Source: Geofilum rubicundum JCM 15548
Lineage (GTDB): Bacteria > Bacteroidota > Bacteroidia > Bacteroidales > Marinilabiliaceae
NCBI RefSeq assembly: GCF_000974365.1
Contig: NZ_BAZW01000011.1
Span: 1-64,000 of the forward strand
Length of the DNA stretch: 64,000 bases
Direction of reading: 5' to 3'
The stretch's first letter is position 1, and every line of letters starts with the position of its first letter. The translations under genes were made by a program, and so were the position numbers. A model generated the notes under the pieces. That model searched no databases and was not told the origin of the DNA. It was given only the letters and a program-made list of their open reading frames with translations. Positions 19,974 through 28,092 of the stretch are shown here, in pieces.

Positions 19974-20951
19974 TCAGTGATTTTGGTTTTGAAAGTCTTT
20001 GACGATGCTGGACGTTAGCCAGTTGGCTAAGGCCTGGCGGTTGGATTCAACGACAAAGCGTTGCTGGTCGCGAAAATTCCGGATATTGCCCAGTTCAATA
20101 AAAACGGCTACCGGATGGGTGTGTTTGAGCATATATAGATTACGGTGGTTCACCGTGCCGGAGAATCCGCGTTGGGGTTGGTGTTTTTTGTAGTTCTCTT
20201 CAAAAGTCTTACTAATGGTTTCGGCCATTTCTTTGCCTTTGGGACTGTTTTCGTGGTGGTAGAAGAAGACATCCAGTTGCTTGTTTTGACTGCGGCTGTC
20301 CAAATGTATTTCGATACAGCGTTGATAGGTGGCCGCTTCTTCTTTGGCGAGTTGGTTGATGACCGTCGTTCTTTGTTTGAGCCGCGTCAGTTGATCCAGG
20401 GGGATGACCTGTCCCAGAACCGTTTCGTGCTGATCGGGCAGCAGATAGGCACCCGATCGTATGCCATTGAGTGAATCTGCAACAATGACGTGTACGGTGG
20501 CACTTTTCTCCAGCAGGTTTTTGGCGAGTCGGAGGGTGATGTCATAGGCATACTCGTCCTCAAAAAGTTGATGTTCGTCATATTGGCCAATGGCGCCCGG
20601 GTCGGGCCCCCCGTGACCACTCACCAGATAGAAGACCGCTCCTTTAAGCTCACTGTCGCGAATTTTTAAATTCTGGTGTTCCAACCCAAATAAGGGGTCG
20701 ACCCATTCTTCGGCCAGAACAGGCACCAGGTACTCCTGGTGCAGATACAGATTGCCGTTGGGGTCGAAACGCCCTTCATTTATTTGCCGAAATCGCTCTG
20801 TTTCACTGGCAGGATCCAGGTGGTGTCGACGTAAAAAGGACCAAACACCTTCTCCTTCCTGCGGTTTAGACAGCAAAAAAGTTTCAGCAGGTTGGGCAGA
20901 AATCAGTTGGTATATGAAGAATGAAAAAATCCCGATTAATAGAATGCGCAT
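19974..20951 (-). CDS. N-acetylmuramoyl-L-alanine amidase (Amidase_3)
   Basis: Periplasmic peptidoglycan hydrolase of 325 residues with a signal peptide (MRILLIGIFSFFIYQLISAQ). The zinc-binding blocks of Amidase_3 are present in order: SGHGGPDPGAIG, the glutamate in FEDEYAYDITLRLA, EIHLDS (normally SIHAN-like) and the catalytic glutamate in FIELGNIRN. About 100 residues before the catalytic domain are unassigned. A 14-base perfect inverted repeat flanks the start codon (see the separate entry), and the WaaP-type kinase gene ends 48 bases upstream, so the two may be cotranscribed. Confidence 0.88.
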   Translation of the reverse strand: MRILLIGIFSFFIYQLISAQPAETFLLSKPQEGEGVWSFLRRHHLDPASETERFRQINEGRFDPNGNLYLHQEYLVPVLAEEWVDPLFGLEHQNLKIRDSELKGAVFYLVSGHGGPDPGAIGQYDEHQLFEDEYAYDITLRLAKNLLEKSATVHVIVADSLNGIRSGAYLLPDQHETVLGQVIPLDQLTRLKQRTTVINQLAKEEAATYQRCIEIHLDSRSQNKQLDVFFYHHENSPKGKEMAETISKTFEENYKKHQPQRGFSGTVNHRNLYMLKHTHPVAVFIELGNIRNFRDQQRFVVESNRQALANWLTSSIVKDFQNQNH

Positions 20952-20998
20952 GAAATTCTGGTTGAATGACGCAAAAATAACAGTTTAATCGGGATTTT
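20926..20998. repeat. 14-base perfect inverted repeat flanking the amidase start codon
   Basis: AAAATCCCGATTAA at 20926-20939 lies inside the first codons of the amidase gene, and its exact complement TTAATCGGGATTTT lies at 20985-20998, just after the upstream kinase stop. In the amidase mRNA this could form a 14-bp stem whose 45-base loop carries the start codon at 20951. Whether it acts as RNA or as a DNA site is not known. Confidence 0.6.
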
Positions 20999-20999
20999 G

Positions 21000-21776
21000 T
21001 TAATTGTTAGGCGACAATTGGCTTGTTTTTAATGGTGTTAAGATGGATTTTTTAAACGAGCGGAAGTGCTGAAATCTCAATTTATATAAGCTAAGTTGAA
21101 TAATGCCCCAGATGGGGTTTTTCTGCCTGGCCTCAGCATAGTAATTCGCCAGCATCGACATTTCAATGGGAGATCCGCCCAGGCGTCTGAGGTTAGAGAA
21201 GCCGTTGCGATGGGTTTTTCTGCTGTTGAAGCGCATGCGGTTGATGTCCACCAGACTAAAACTGTAACGGTTGTTGCTTTTGTGTACCAAAACGTTGCCC
21301 TGACTCAGGTCGAGGTGACGGATTCCCTGCTTGTGCAGTATATGACAGGCATAAAAAGCAAAATCTCTGATGATGGCTTCCTTTTCAGGTAGCTGATTAT
21401 TGAAGACCTTGGCCAGGGTGAAAGTATGAGCCTCATAAAGTGAAATGTAATAGCTGTGAGAAATAAAGCCGTGCTTATCACGGAATTCGACCCAGGCAAC
21501 GGGTTCAGGGGTGGCCACACCCATTTCCCGGAGTTTGTAAGCATTGTAGAAGCTTCTTTTGGCTTTGCCCATGCGGAGGAAGGCATAAGCATAACGGTTG
21601 ATGAGGTTGGGTGGACCAAAGGACTTCACGCATAGTTTATTCCCATTTATTTCGAGGACTTTTATTTCGTTACGAATTTTATAGATGGTCGTGCCGTTTT
21701 GGGCAAATCGTTCATTCATTTTGGGAAGTACCGCCGCCAGATGGCCGTAGTTGGGGTTTAATTGATAGCTGAGCAT
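21000..21776 (-). CDS. Lipopolysaccharide kinase (Kdo/WaaP) family protein
   Basis: Small protein-kinase-fold enzyme of 258 residues, likely phosphorylating a lipid A/core sugar on the inner face of the inner membrane. The catalytic loop HLDLSQGNVL and the metal-binding SLVDINRM match the WaaP/KdkA family pattern; the ATP-binding lysine is probably in KLCVKSFG. It has no signal peptide. It lies directly upstream of the amidase, an envelope context that fits. The acceptor sugar cannot be told from sequence. Confidence 0.85.
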   Translation of the reverse strand: MLSYQLNPNYGHLAAVLPKMNERFAQNGTTIYKIRNEIKVLEINGNKLCVKSFGPPNLINRYAYAFLRMGKAKRSFYNAYKLREMGVATPEPVAWVEFRDKHGFISHSYYISLYEAHTFTLAKVFNNQLPEKEAIIRDFAFYACHILHKQGIRHLDLSQGNVLVHKSNNRYSFSLVDINRMRFNSRKTHRNGFSNLRRLGGSPIEMSMLANYYAEARQKNPIWGIIQLSLYKLRFQHFRSFKKSILTPLKTSQLSPNN

Positions 21777-21883
21777 GACAGTCCATTTAATTGTGTGACT
21801 GCAATATCAGGTTTTTGAGGCTTGGGGGGCTATTTAAAATACTGAAGTGTATAAATTTAGGGATGGATGGTTGGAAATACCCC

Positions 21884-22297
21884 TTACAAATCGGCCCAGA
21901 TACGCGCCATGGAGAAACCCGGAGCTTCCATACTGAGGTTGAGAAAATAGCCAAAGGGCGTGATGGCTGTTTGGTAGTGGCCGTTTTCCAGCCGGGCCTT
22001 GGTGGCCTTAAAAAGTTCCCGGGTGAATGAAAGGGAGGCTTTGGAGGCCGACAAATGGGCAAAGGAATGAAGAACAATGGATTCGGTGTTGTTTTTCCGG
22101 GCGACCCATTTGAGATGATTGGTCAGTTTCTTTTCACGGCTCAGTATATCCTGAGTTTCATCGGTCTCCTCTGCTTGAATATAGGCCACTATGCAAGAAG
22201 AGAACCGGCCCTCCAGGGCCGGTTCGTCCGCTTCTTCGTGGTTTTTATCACCTATGGTATAGGAAAATTTGGAGGTATAAAAACAAAGCACCTTCAT
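21884..22297 (-). CDS. Stand-alone archaeal-type threonyl-tRNA synthetase editing domain
   Basis: 137-residue protein whose whole length matches the archaeal ThrRS N-terminal editing domain (Archaea-Thr_ED, a D-aminoacyl-tRNA-deacylase fold). Matching features are the start MKVLCFYTSKFSYTI, the segment SCIVAYIQAEETD, the block SIVLHSFAHLSASKAS and the C-terminal TPFGYFLNLSMEAPG. In archaea this domain hydrolyses Ser-tRNA(Thr). From memory, the archaeal domain has a Tyr-Lys pair just after PFG; here those places appear to be other residues, so editing activity is uncertain. The gene follows a DUF302 gene by 11 bases and is probably cotranscribed with it. Family confident, function inferred. 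Confidence 0.75.
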   Translation of the reverse strand: MKVLCFYTSKFSYTIGDKNHEEADEPALEGRFSSCIVAYIQAEETDETQDILSREKKLTNHLKWVARKNNTESIVLHSFAHLSASKASLSFTRELFKATKARLENGHYQTAITPFGYFLNLSMEAPGFSMARIWADL

Positions 22298-22308
22298 GCG
22301 CGTATCAT

Positions 22309-22776
22309 TTATTTTAGCAGGGGGGTGATAATTTCATCATAGTCGTCCGCCACCTGGCGAAAGACCGCCATGCTTACACCATGCTCCAATTGCGAAAATT
22401 GGTCGTAGTTGGTCCATGATATATAGGTGAGTCCGTCTTCCTTCTCATAGACTGCCACCCGACAAGGCAGCATGGACATGTTAAAACGGTCGTAATCGCT
22501 TGTAAGTATCTCTTTGGCTCTGCCACCGTGACAAAGTTCAATGATTTTAGCAGGGGCTACTTCAACGCCGGCTTTGAGCATATTGGCCTGCATGTCGTGG
22601 ACAATGGGAACAACATAACCCAGTTCTGCCGCATTGGCTTGCAGTTGTTCCACCGTTTGCTCAAAATCGAGGCGACTTTCCCGTTCGGACAGAATGGTTG
22701 TCTCATTTTGAGGTTGACAACTCGAAAGGCCCAGCATAAGGGTCAATAAGGCCACTAATGAAATTTTCGTCTTCAT
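22309..22776 (-). CDS. DUF302 domain lipoprotein
   Basis: Envelope lipoprotein of 155 residues: signal LLTLMLGLSSCQPQ, then a DUF302 domain (about 35-155). The hallmark segments are present: ELCHGGRAKEIL with the family cysteine, and MLPCRVAVYEKEDGLTYIS. DUF302 proteins have no settled function; the conserved cysteines hint at redox or metal binding. Eleven bases separate it from the downstream editing-domain gene, suggesting one transcript. Confidence 0.88.
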   Translation of the reverse strand: MKTKISLVALLTLMLGLSSCQPQNETTILSERESRLDFEQTVEQLQANAAELGYVVPIVHDMQANMLKAGVEVAPAKIIELCHGGRAKEILTSDYDRFNMSMLPCRVAVYEKEDGLTYISWTNYDQFSQLEHGVSMAVFRQVADDYDEIITPLLK

Positions 22777-22850
22777 GGTTTTAGAATTTAGTGCGTTACT
22801 CTATTTAAACAAACCAAGTGCTAAAAGGTTGAAAATCTTGTTTCTTGCTG

Positions 22851-24929
22851 CTACTTGAGCCATTGATCCAGCCATCCGGAAAACTCCCTTTGCCATAAAA
22901 TACCATTTTGGGCAGATAGTATCCAGTGATTTTCTTCCGGGAAATAGAGGAATTTGGCCGGAAGGTCTTTGATGCGCGCGGCATTAAAGGCGCCCATTCC
23001 CTGCGTGTAGGGAATCCTGAAATCTTTTTCAGAATGAATCACCATCATGGGAGTGTCCCATTGATCGACAAAGAGGTGGGGAGAAAAGGCGTATTGATTG
23101 TTGGGATGTTCCCAGTAGGGACCATCCATGTCCCAATCCACAAAAAACATTTCCTCGGTAGTGGTGTACATCATGTCTGCATTGAAAATGCCACAATGGG
23201 AAATGAAGGTTTTGAATCGCTTGTTGTGGTTACCGGCCAGCCAGTAAACCGAATACCCGCCGTAGCTGGCGCCTACGGCTCCAAGACGGTCCTCATCCAC
23301 AAAGGGCTCCCGGGCCAGGGCATCAATGGCGCTAAGGTAGTCCTCCATGTTTTGCCCCCCGTAATCTCCACTGATCTGCTCGTTCCATTCTGTACCAAAT
23401 CCCGGCAGTCCCCTGCGATTCGGCGCCACAATAATATAATCGTTGGCCGCCATTAACTGGAAATTCCATCGGTAGCTCCAGAACTGACTCACGCCACTTT
23501 GCGGGCCTCCCTGACAGTAAAGAATGGTGGGATATTTTTTATTGGGGTCAAAGTCGGGCGGGTAAATCACCCAGGTCAGCATTTGCTGGTTGTCGGTGGT
23601 GGTGATCCATCGCTCTTCCACCTTTCCTAAACTTAACTGGTTGAGCAATTGTTCGTTGGTGTTGGTGATGTTGGTGGTGGAGCCATCCTTGATGCCGATT
23701 CGGAACAAGTCGGCCGGCGCACTCATACTCACACGTGTGGCAATCAATGCATCCCCGGTATGGGCCACATCATTGAAGTTGTGCTGCCCCTCCGTCACCT
23801 GATTGATGCTGCCGTCACGCAAACTCAGTAAATGAATTTGATAGGTGGCCTTGACGTTAGAGGTGAACCAGATAAAATCTCCGTTGCGGTCCCAGGACGG
23901 AGCTCCGGCGTTATGGTCGAATGGCGTCGTCAGGTCCCGTTTTTCCCCGGTGGCCATATCCATTAGAAACAGGCGGTTTTTGTCTGCCTCATATCCGTCC
24001 CTGGCCATGCTTTCCCATAAAAGACGGGTGCCATCGGGTGAAAATACCGGGTTTTTATCGTAACCAGCCATGCCCTCCGTCAGGTTAGTGGTCAATTTCC
24101 CTTCAAGGTCATACATATACAGGTCCGAATTGGTAGAGAAGGCGTATTCCTTGCCCGTCAGTTTCTTGCAGGTGTAAATTAGTTTTTGTCCGTCGGGCGA
24201 CCACGCCAATTGTTCCATCCCGCCAAAAGGTTTCAGCGGAGCATCGAAGCGTTCGCCTTCCATGATGTCCGTGCCTTCTTTGATCAGCTGACCATTTTCA
24301 TAGGAAGCAATAAACAGATGGCTGTAAGTATAATCGTGCCAGCTGTCCCAGTGCCGGTACATCAAATCCGTTTCAATACGGGCATTGGCCTTGGGCAGGT
24401 CGGGATGCAAATCGTTCACGGTCTGGTCGAGCTTAACCGGTTTAGAATAAGCAATGTGCTTTAAGTCGGGTGAGTAAAGATAGCCCGTAATACCATCTTC
24501 AATGTCAGAGATTTGTGTACGTTGACTGCCATCGGGGTTCATTTCCCATAGCTGTGCAGTGCCCGACTCAGAGCTTAAGAAAGTTATTTTTTGGCCATCG
24601 GGCCGCCAGTCGGGCTGACCTTCATTCTCTGCTGTGTTGGTTATTTGCGTGGGGCTACCACCATTGGCCGGTACGGTGTACAGATCCGTGTAGGCCCGGT
24701 CTTCCGCGATATGGGTATAGGTCACCGAATACAACACCGTTGCACCATCGGGTGAGACTCTGGCATTTCCCAGACGACCAAAAGACCAAAGGGCTTCGGG
24801 GGTCATGCGCTCACTGCTTAGCTGCAGGTCGCGGTTGTGATGCGATTCTTTTTCTGAAAGTTTGGATTCATTGGTGCAGGCCGCTGATAAAATCATAAGC
24901 GTTAAAAGTCCGGTAATTAAATGTTTCAT
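22851..24929 (-). CDS. S9-family prolyl oligopeptidase-type peptidase
   Basis: Exported serine peptidase of 692 residues with a lipoprotein-type signal (LMILSAACTNES). The N-terminal two thirds form a beta-propeller with WD40-like PD40 repeats (SPDGATVLYS, RPDGQKITFLS, SPDGTRLLWES). The C-terminal peptidase domain has the nucleophile serine in GASYGGYS, the aspartate in HSEKDFRIP and the histidine in ENHWIL. This is the acylaminoacyl-peptidase/DPP-like group; such enzymes feed short peptides to the cell. It is monocistronic, with a good promoter upstream and a divergent DUF4861 gene. Confidence 0.92.
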   Translation of the reverse strand: MKHLITGLLTLMILSAACTNESKLSEKESHHNRDLQLSSERMTPEALWSFGRLGNARVSPDGATVLYSVTYTHIAEDRAYTDLYTVPANGGSPTQITNTAENEGQPDWRPDGQKITFLSSESGTAQLWEMNPDGSQRTQISDIEDGITGYLYSPDLKHIAYSKPVKLDQTVNDLHPDLPKANARIETDLMYRHWDSWHDYTYSHLFIASYENGQLIKEGTDIMEGERFDAPLKPFGGMEQLAWSPDGQKLIYTCKKLTGKEYAFSTNSDLYMYDLEGKLTTNLTEGMAGYDKNPVFSPDGTRLLWESMARDGYEADKNRLFLMDMATGEKRDLTTPFDHNAGAPSWDRNGDFIWFTSNVKATYQIHLLSLRDGSINQVTEGQHNFNDVAHTGDALIATRVSMSAPADLFRIGIKDGSTTNITNTNEQLLNQLSLGKVEERWITTTDNQQMLTWVIYPPDFDPNKKYPTILYCQGGPQSGVSQFWSYRWNFQLMAANDYIIVAPNRRGLPGFGTEWNEQISGDYGGQNMEDYLSAIDALAREPFVDEDRLGAVGASYGGYSVYWLAGNHNKRFKTFISHCGIFNADMMYTTTEEMFFVDWDMDGPYWEHPNNQYAFSPHLFVDQWDTPMMVIHSEKDFRIPYTQGMGAFNAARIKDLPAKFLYFPEENHWILSAQNGILWQREFSGWLDQWLK

Positions 24930-24954
24930 AGTTTTGTCGTTTCTTTCTTGTTTT

Positions 24955-24986
24955 CAAAAATAGCTATTATCTTTAAGGGTTGCAAA
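24955..24986 (-). promoter_or_regulatory. -33/-7 promoter of the S9 peptidase gene
   Basis: On the minus strand TTTG (24986-24983), a 20-base spacer and TATTTTTG (24962-24955, an exact TAnnTTTG). Box sequences and spacing fit the Bacteroidota consensus; the start codon follows 26 bases later. Confidence 0.6.
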
Positions 24987-25044
24987 GGCTTGTTGTTGAT
25001 CAAAATCTGAAGAGATCCGAAAATTTACCATAAAACATCAAATA

Positions 25045-25911
25045 ATGAAAAGAACTGTATTTGTTGCAGGACTGTTGATGGCTGTATCCATCAGTTTGTT
25101 GGCTCAAAACCAGACGGACGTTCGTCTGAAATGGAAAGATAAGGACCATCAGGAAACGGTGATCGTATCGGAGAGCGGGGATTTGTACCGCGATTTGGAC
25201 CACCACGGCCCGGCTATTGAGAATGAATGGATGGCGCTGCGCTTGTATTTCGATCACAAGGTGGCCATAGATGTGTATAATAAACAGCGTCCCGGACTGG
25301 AGTTGGCTGAAGCCGGATGGTATCCTACCGTGGAGCAACAGAAAGAGGGCTGGGGAGCCGATTTGTACAAAGCCGGATCGACTGTTGGCCTGGGTGGTGT
25401 CCGGTTATGGGACGGCGAAAAAGAACAGTTTTTGAACCCCGTTACTAAACGCACGGCGCGCGTTCGAAAAGAGGCCAATCATTCGTACATGGAAATGTTA
25501 TCAGAGGGAATTCCGTATAAAGGGGATACCATCGATGTTCTGGTCCGGGTGACCGTTGTTTCAGGTTTAAGAGAAGCCAAAGTCGAAGCCTTTGCCTTGA
25601 GCAGTAAGCCCGTTCAGTTTTTAACCGGCATCAATTACCATGAAGGAACAGAAATCCGGCAGGGGGATGACTTTATCGGTACCTGGGGCGTCCACCCCGA
25701 AGATGTGGCTGCTTTTCAATTTGCCATTGGTGCCGGTATCCTTTATAATCCCGAAGATTTTGACAGCATCGACAAGGCCAAAACGCAATTTGTCATGATC
25801 AGCAAGCCTACCAAATATTTGGAGACCTGGATCACTTCGGCTTGTGAAAAGGAGGCTGAGTTGAACGATGTCAATGAGTTCTCTCAGTATCTGGATGATT
25901 TTCGAAAATAG
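25045..25911 (+). CDS. DUF4861 family secreted protein
   Basis: 288-residue protein with a clear signal peptide (MKRTVFVAGLLMAVSISLLAQ). The body matches DUF4861: DHHGPAIENEWMALRLYFDHKVAIDVYNK near residue 50 and GVHPEDVAAFQFAIGAG near 215. The family is found beside carbohydrate-active enzymes and looks like a beta-sandwich, but its activity is not known to me. It ends about 90 bases before a strong terminator and is divergent from the S9 peptidase. Confidence 0.8.
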   Translation: MKRTVFVAGLLMAVSISLLAQNQTDVRLKWKDKDHQETVIVSESGDLYRDLDHHGPAIENEWMALRLYFDHKVAIDVYNKQRPGLELAEAGWYPTVEQQKEGWGADLYKAGSTVGLGGVRLWDGEKEQFLNPVTKRTARVRKEANHSYMEMLSEGIPYKGDTIDVLVRVTVVSGLREAKVEAFALSSKPVQFLTGINYHEGTEIRQGDDFIGTWGVHPEDVAAFQFAIGAGILYNPEDFDSIDKAKTQFVMISKPTKYLETWITSACEKEAELNDVNEFSQYLDDFRK

Positions 25912-25999
25912 TTATCCTGACTTTGGTATTAGTAGTTTGTTCTCTGCAATTGTCTAATAAGCTAAAAACCTAACGCCCTATTGTATTATGTGCGTTGTC

Positions 26000-26027
26000 A
26001 AAAAAGCCCGCGATTGCGGGCTTTTTT
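26000..26027. terminator. Bidirectional rho-independent terminator
   Basis: Perfect 6-bp stem GCCCGC/GCGGGC (26006-26011 with 26016-26021), loop GATT, six A before and six T after. It terminates the DUF4861 transcript and isolates the following operon. Confidence 0.9.
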
Positions 26028-26105
26028 GGCCTGGATGTTATTTTTTCATCATTTCTTCATCAATCATCCTTAAATTTGCTTTATTAATAATTTGACTACA
26101 GCGAT

Positions 26106-26522
26106 ATGCAATATCTTTATGGAGTGGTTTTGGTGCTTTTTTTTCTGGTGTCCGGAGGAGGTTTGGCAGCTCAGCAGCAAGAAGTTGAGCAAGAGCCGGA
26201 GAAAGAGATGCCGGTAAAAGAAGAGAAGGCCGGGCAGCCGACTGAGGATTTACCTTCTGAAGATAGGTCTCCTGAGAATCAACCTTCTGATTCAAAGCGG
26301 GAAAATGATCGTCAGTCGGAACAATCCCAGGCAAAAGTGAAAGAGGTGAAAGGGGCCCGACCTTTGATCAGTAAAGATCGTAAAGGAGCGCGACCTGATA
26401 TTGAACGTCCCGCAGGTAAAGGTCGCCCGGCAGGAGCAGGACGGCCCGGAGGTGCAGGTCGCCCCGATAAGCCGGAAAAGCCAGACCGTCCCAGCCGACC
26501 GGAACGCCCTAATCGACGATAA
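26106..26522 (+). CDS. Secreted Pro/Arg/Gly-rich low-complexity protein
   Basis: 138 residues: a signal peptide (MQYLYGVVLVLFFLVSGGGLAAQ) followed by a fully disordered chain. The first part is acidic (Glu/Pro/Lys); the second is strongly basic with irregular repeats of the type GARP, GRPxGAGRP and DRPxRPERP. No fold or catalytic motif is visible. The stop codon directly abuts the next gene, and the following genes encode an outer-membrane protein and a two-component system, so it is likely an envelope component of that operon. I do not recognise a family. Confidence 0.65.
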   Translation: MQYLYGVVLVLFFLVSGGGLAAQQQEVEQEPEKEMPVKEEKAGQPTEDLPSEDRSPENQPSDSKRENDRQSEQSQAKVKEVKGARPLISKDRKGARPDIERPAGKGRPAGAGRPGGAGRPDKPEKPDRPSRPERPNRR

Positions 26523-26537
26523 ATGGCCATTATAACA

Positions 26538-27371
26538 ATGAGGAGACTACTGTTTTGCCTTTTGGTAAATGTTCTTACCATCGGTTTAATGGCGGAGACT
26601 TCTGCCGACAGTACCAAAACCGATGGTGTGGAGAAAGCCCGACAGGCCTCCTTGTATCTGGGTGCCGGGTATGGCAGTGATTTGCTTTATTCGGGCTATT
26701 CTTTGTCGGGACAGAAGCCTTACTACTCCATGGATGTGTTGTATAGTTTTAACAGGCAGTGGAGCGCCTCCGCTGCCATCTATCATTTGGATGGTGCAGA
26801 ACCAGGTATTGCTTTTTACGATGTGGCGCTGGGTTACCGTCGTTACTTTAATTCGTGGTGGGATGCAGGCGCCTCCCTTTCGGCCTATTTTACCAATCCC
26901 TCTATTCAGGACATTTACTTTGGTCATTTTGCCTATTTGACATTGACTGGTGGTTTCGACTGGAGAATACTGTATTCCAAATTGGTGTACAGTGCCTTGC
27001 TGGATGATTCCGGGAGTCACTACCTGCAAATGAAAAACAGTCACTATTTTTCCACCAACGATTTTTGGAACGATAAGGCTTATATGGATTTTAATCCGAC
27101 TTTTAATTTGGTGTTTGGCGACAGGTATAAGTTGATCACAACAACCGCTGGCGACCAAGTCGGACCGGGAGGTGGTGCCGAGGAGGTGGTTGGTTATGAG
27201 AGTTTATTTGGCTTAATGGATCTGGAGTTTTCCATCCCCATCGCCTTCAATTATGGCGATTTTAGCGTGGAAGTGGAGCCCTTGTATTACATTCCCATCC
27301 ATAAAGATCCGGACTATCCTGCTGAGAAGGGGTTTTTCTTCTTTGTGAATATGTATTATAGAATCTTTTAG
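26538..27371 (+). CDS. Putative outer-membrane beta-barrel protein
   Basis: 277 residues with a signal peptide (MRRLLFCLLVNVLTIGLMA). An ATG at 26523 in the same frame, touching the previous stop codon, is an alternative start. The rest shows alternating aromatic/polar strands typical of an outer-membrane barrel (YLGAGYGSDLLYSGYSLSG, VALGYRRYFNSWWDAG, VEVEPLYYIPIH-type strand) and ends in aromatic residues YYRIF, the usual outer-membrane C-terminus. The two-component genes follow after 12 and 34 bases, so it may be sensed or controlled by them. Confidence 0.7.
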   Translation: MRRLLFCLLVNVLTIGLMAETSADSTKTDGVEKARQASLYLGAGYGSDLLYSGYSLSGQKPYYSMDVLYSFNRQWSASAAIYHLDGAEPGIAFYDVALGYRRYFNSWWDAGASLSAYFTNPSIQDIYFGHFAYLTLTGGFDWRILYSKLVYSALLDDSGSHYLQMKNSHYFSTNDFWNDKAYMDFNPTFNLVFGDRYKLITTTAGDQVGPGGGAEEVVGYESLFGLMDLEFSIPIAFNYGDFSVEVEPLYYIPIHKDPDYPAEKGFFFFVNMYYRIF

Positions 27372-27383
27372 ATCTAACAAATC

Positions 27384-28058
27384 ATGAACACCCTGATAGT
27401 TGAGGATGAAAAGGAATTGGCCCAAGAGATAGCCGAGTATCTTCGGAAGGAGCGCTTTATTTGTGATGTGGTGCATACCGGTATGGAAGCCTCTGAAATG
27501 ATTGCTGTGAATCAGTACGATTTTCTGCTGCTGGATTTGGGCTTGCCCGATTATGACGGACTTGATTTGGTCACTGAAGCGCAAAAGGAGGGGAGTGAAG
27601 CAGCCATTATAATCATTACCGCCAGAGGTGCTGTGGAAGATAAAGTAAAAGGACTCAACCTGGGTGCCGACGATTATTTGTCGAAGCCTTTTGCTTTGGT
27701 AGAGCTGCTGTCGCGCATGCAGGCTGTGGCCCGACGAAAATTTAAAATGGAGACCAATACCATTGTCTTTGGCGGATTTGAAATGGATGTCAATGCCCGG
27801 GTGGTCAAGTTTAACGAGGTCGTGGTAGATGTTACCAGAAAGCAATTTGATTTGCTGCAATATCTGGTGATGAACCGGAATCGGGCACTTTCTCGCATTC
27901 AATTGTATGAGCATATTTGGGGGAATATTCTGGATGATCAGTACGACAGTAATTTCATCGATGTACACATTAAAAATCTGCGCAAAAAGTTAAGCGAATA
28001 TGGTCCGGTAGATTGGTTAGAGACGGTTCGTGGTGTCGGTTATAAAGCCACATTTTAA
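27384..28058 (+). CDS. OmpR-family response regulator
   Basis: 224-residue DNA-binding response regulator. The receiver domain (1-115) has the acidic pocket VEDEK, the phosphoacceptor about D51 in LLLDLGLPD, the switch threonine in IIITARG and K101 in LSKPF. The C-terminal winged helix (about 130-224) has the OmpR-type recognition region DSNFIDVHIKNLRKKL and ends VRGVGYKA. The cognate sensor kinase follows after 34 bases. Confidence 0.95.
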   Translation: MNTLIVEDEKELAQEIAEYLRKERFICDVVHTGMEASEMIAVNQYDFLLLDLGLPDYDGLDLVTEAQKEGSEAAIIIITARGAVEDKVKGLNLGADDYLSKPFALVELLSRMQAVARRKFKMETNTIVFGGFEMDVNARVVKFNEVVVDVTRKQFDLLQYLVMNRNRALSRIQLYEHIWGNILDDQYDSNFIDVHIKNLRKKLSEYGPVDWLETVRGVGYKATF

Positions 28059-28092
28059 AAACTAATTAGGAACTAGAATTAAAGGAAGCTTC

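Noticed and set aside
27213-27968. 251-codon minus-strand open frame across the barrel and regulator genes
   Set aside because: Spans two real plus-strand genes in antisense and has no recognisable motif.
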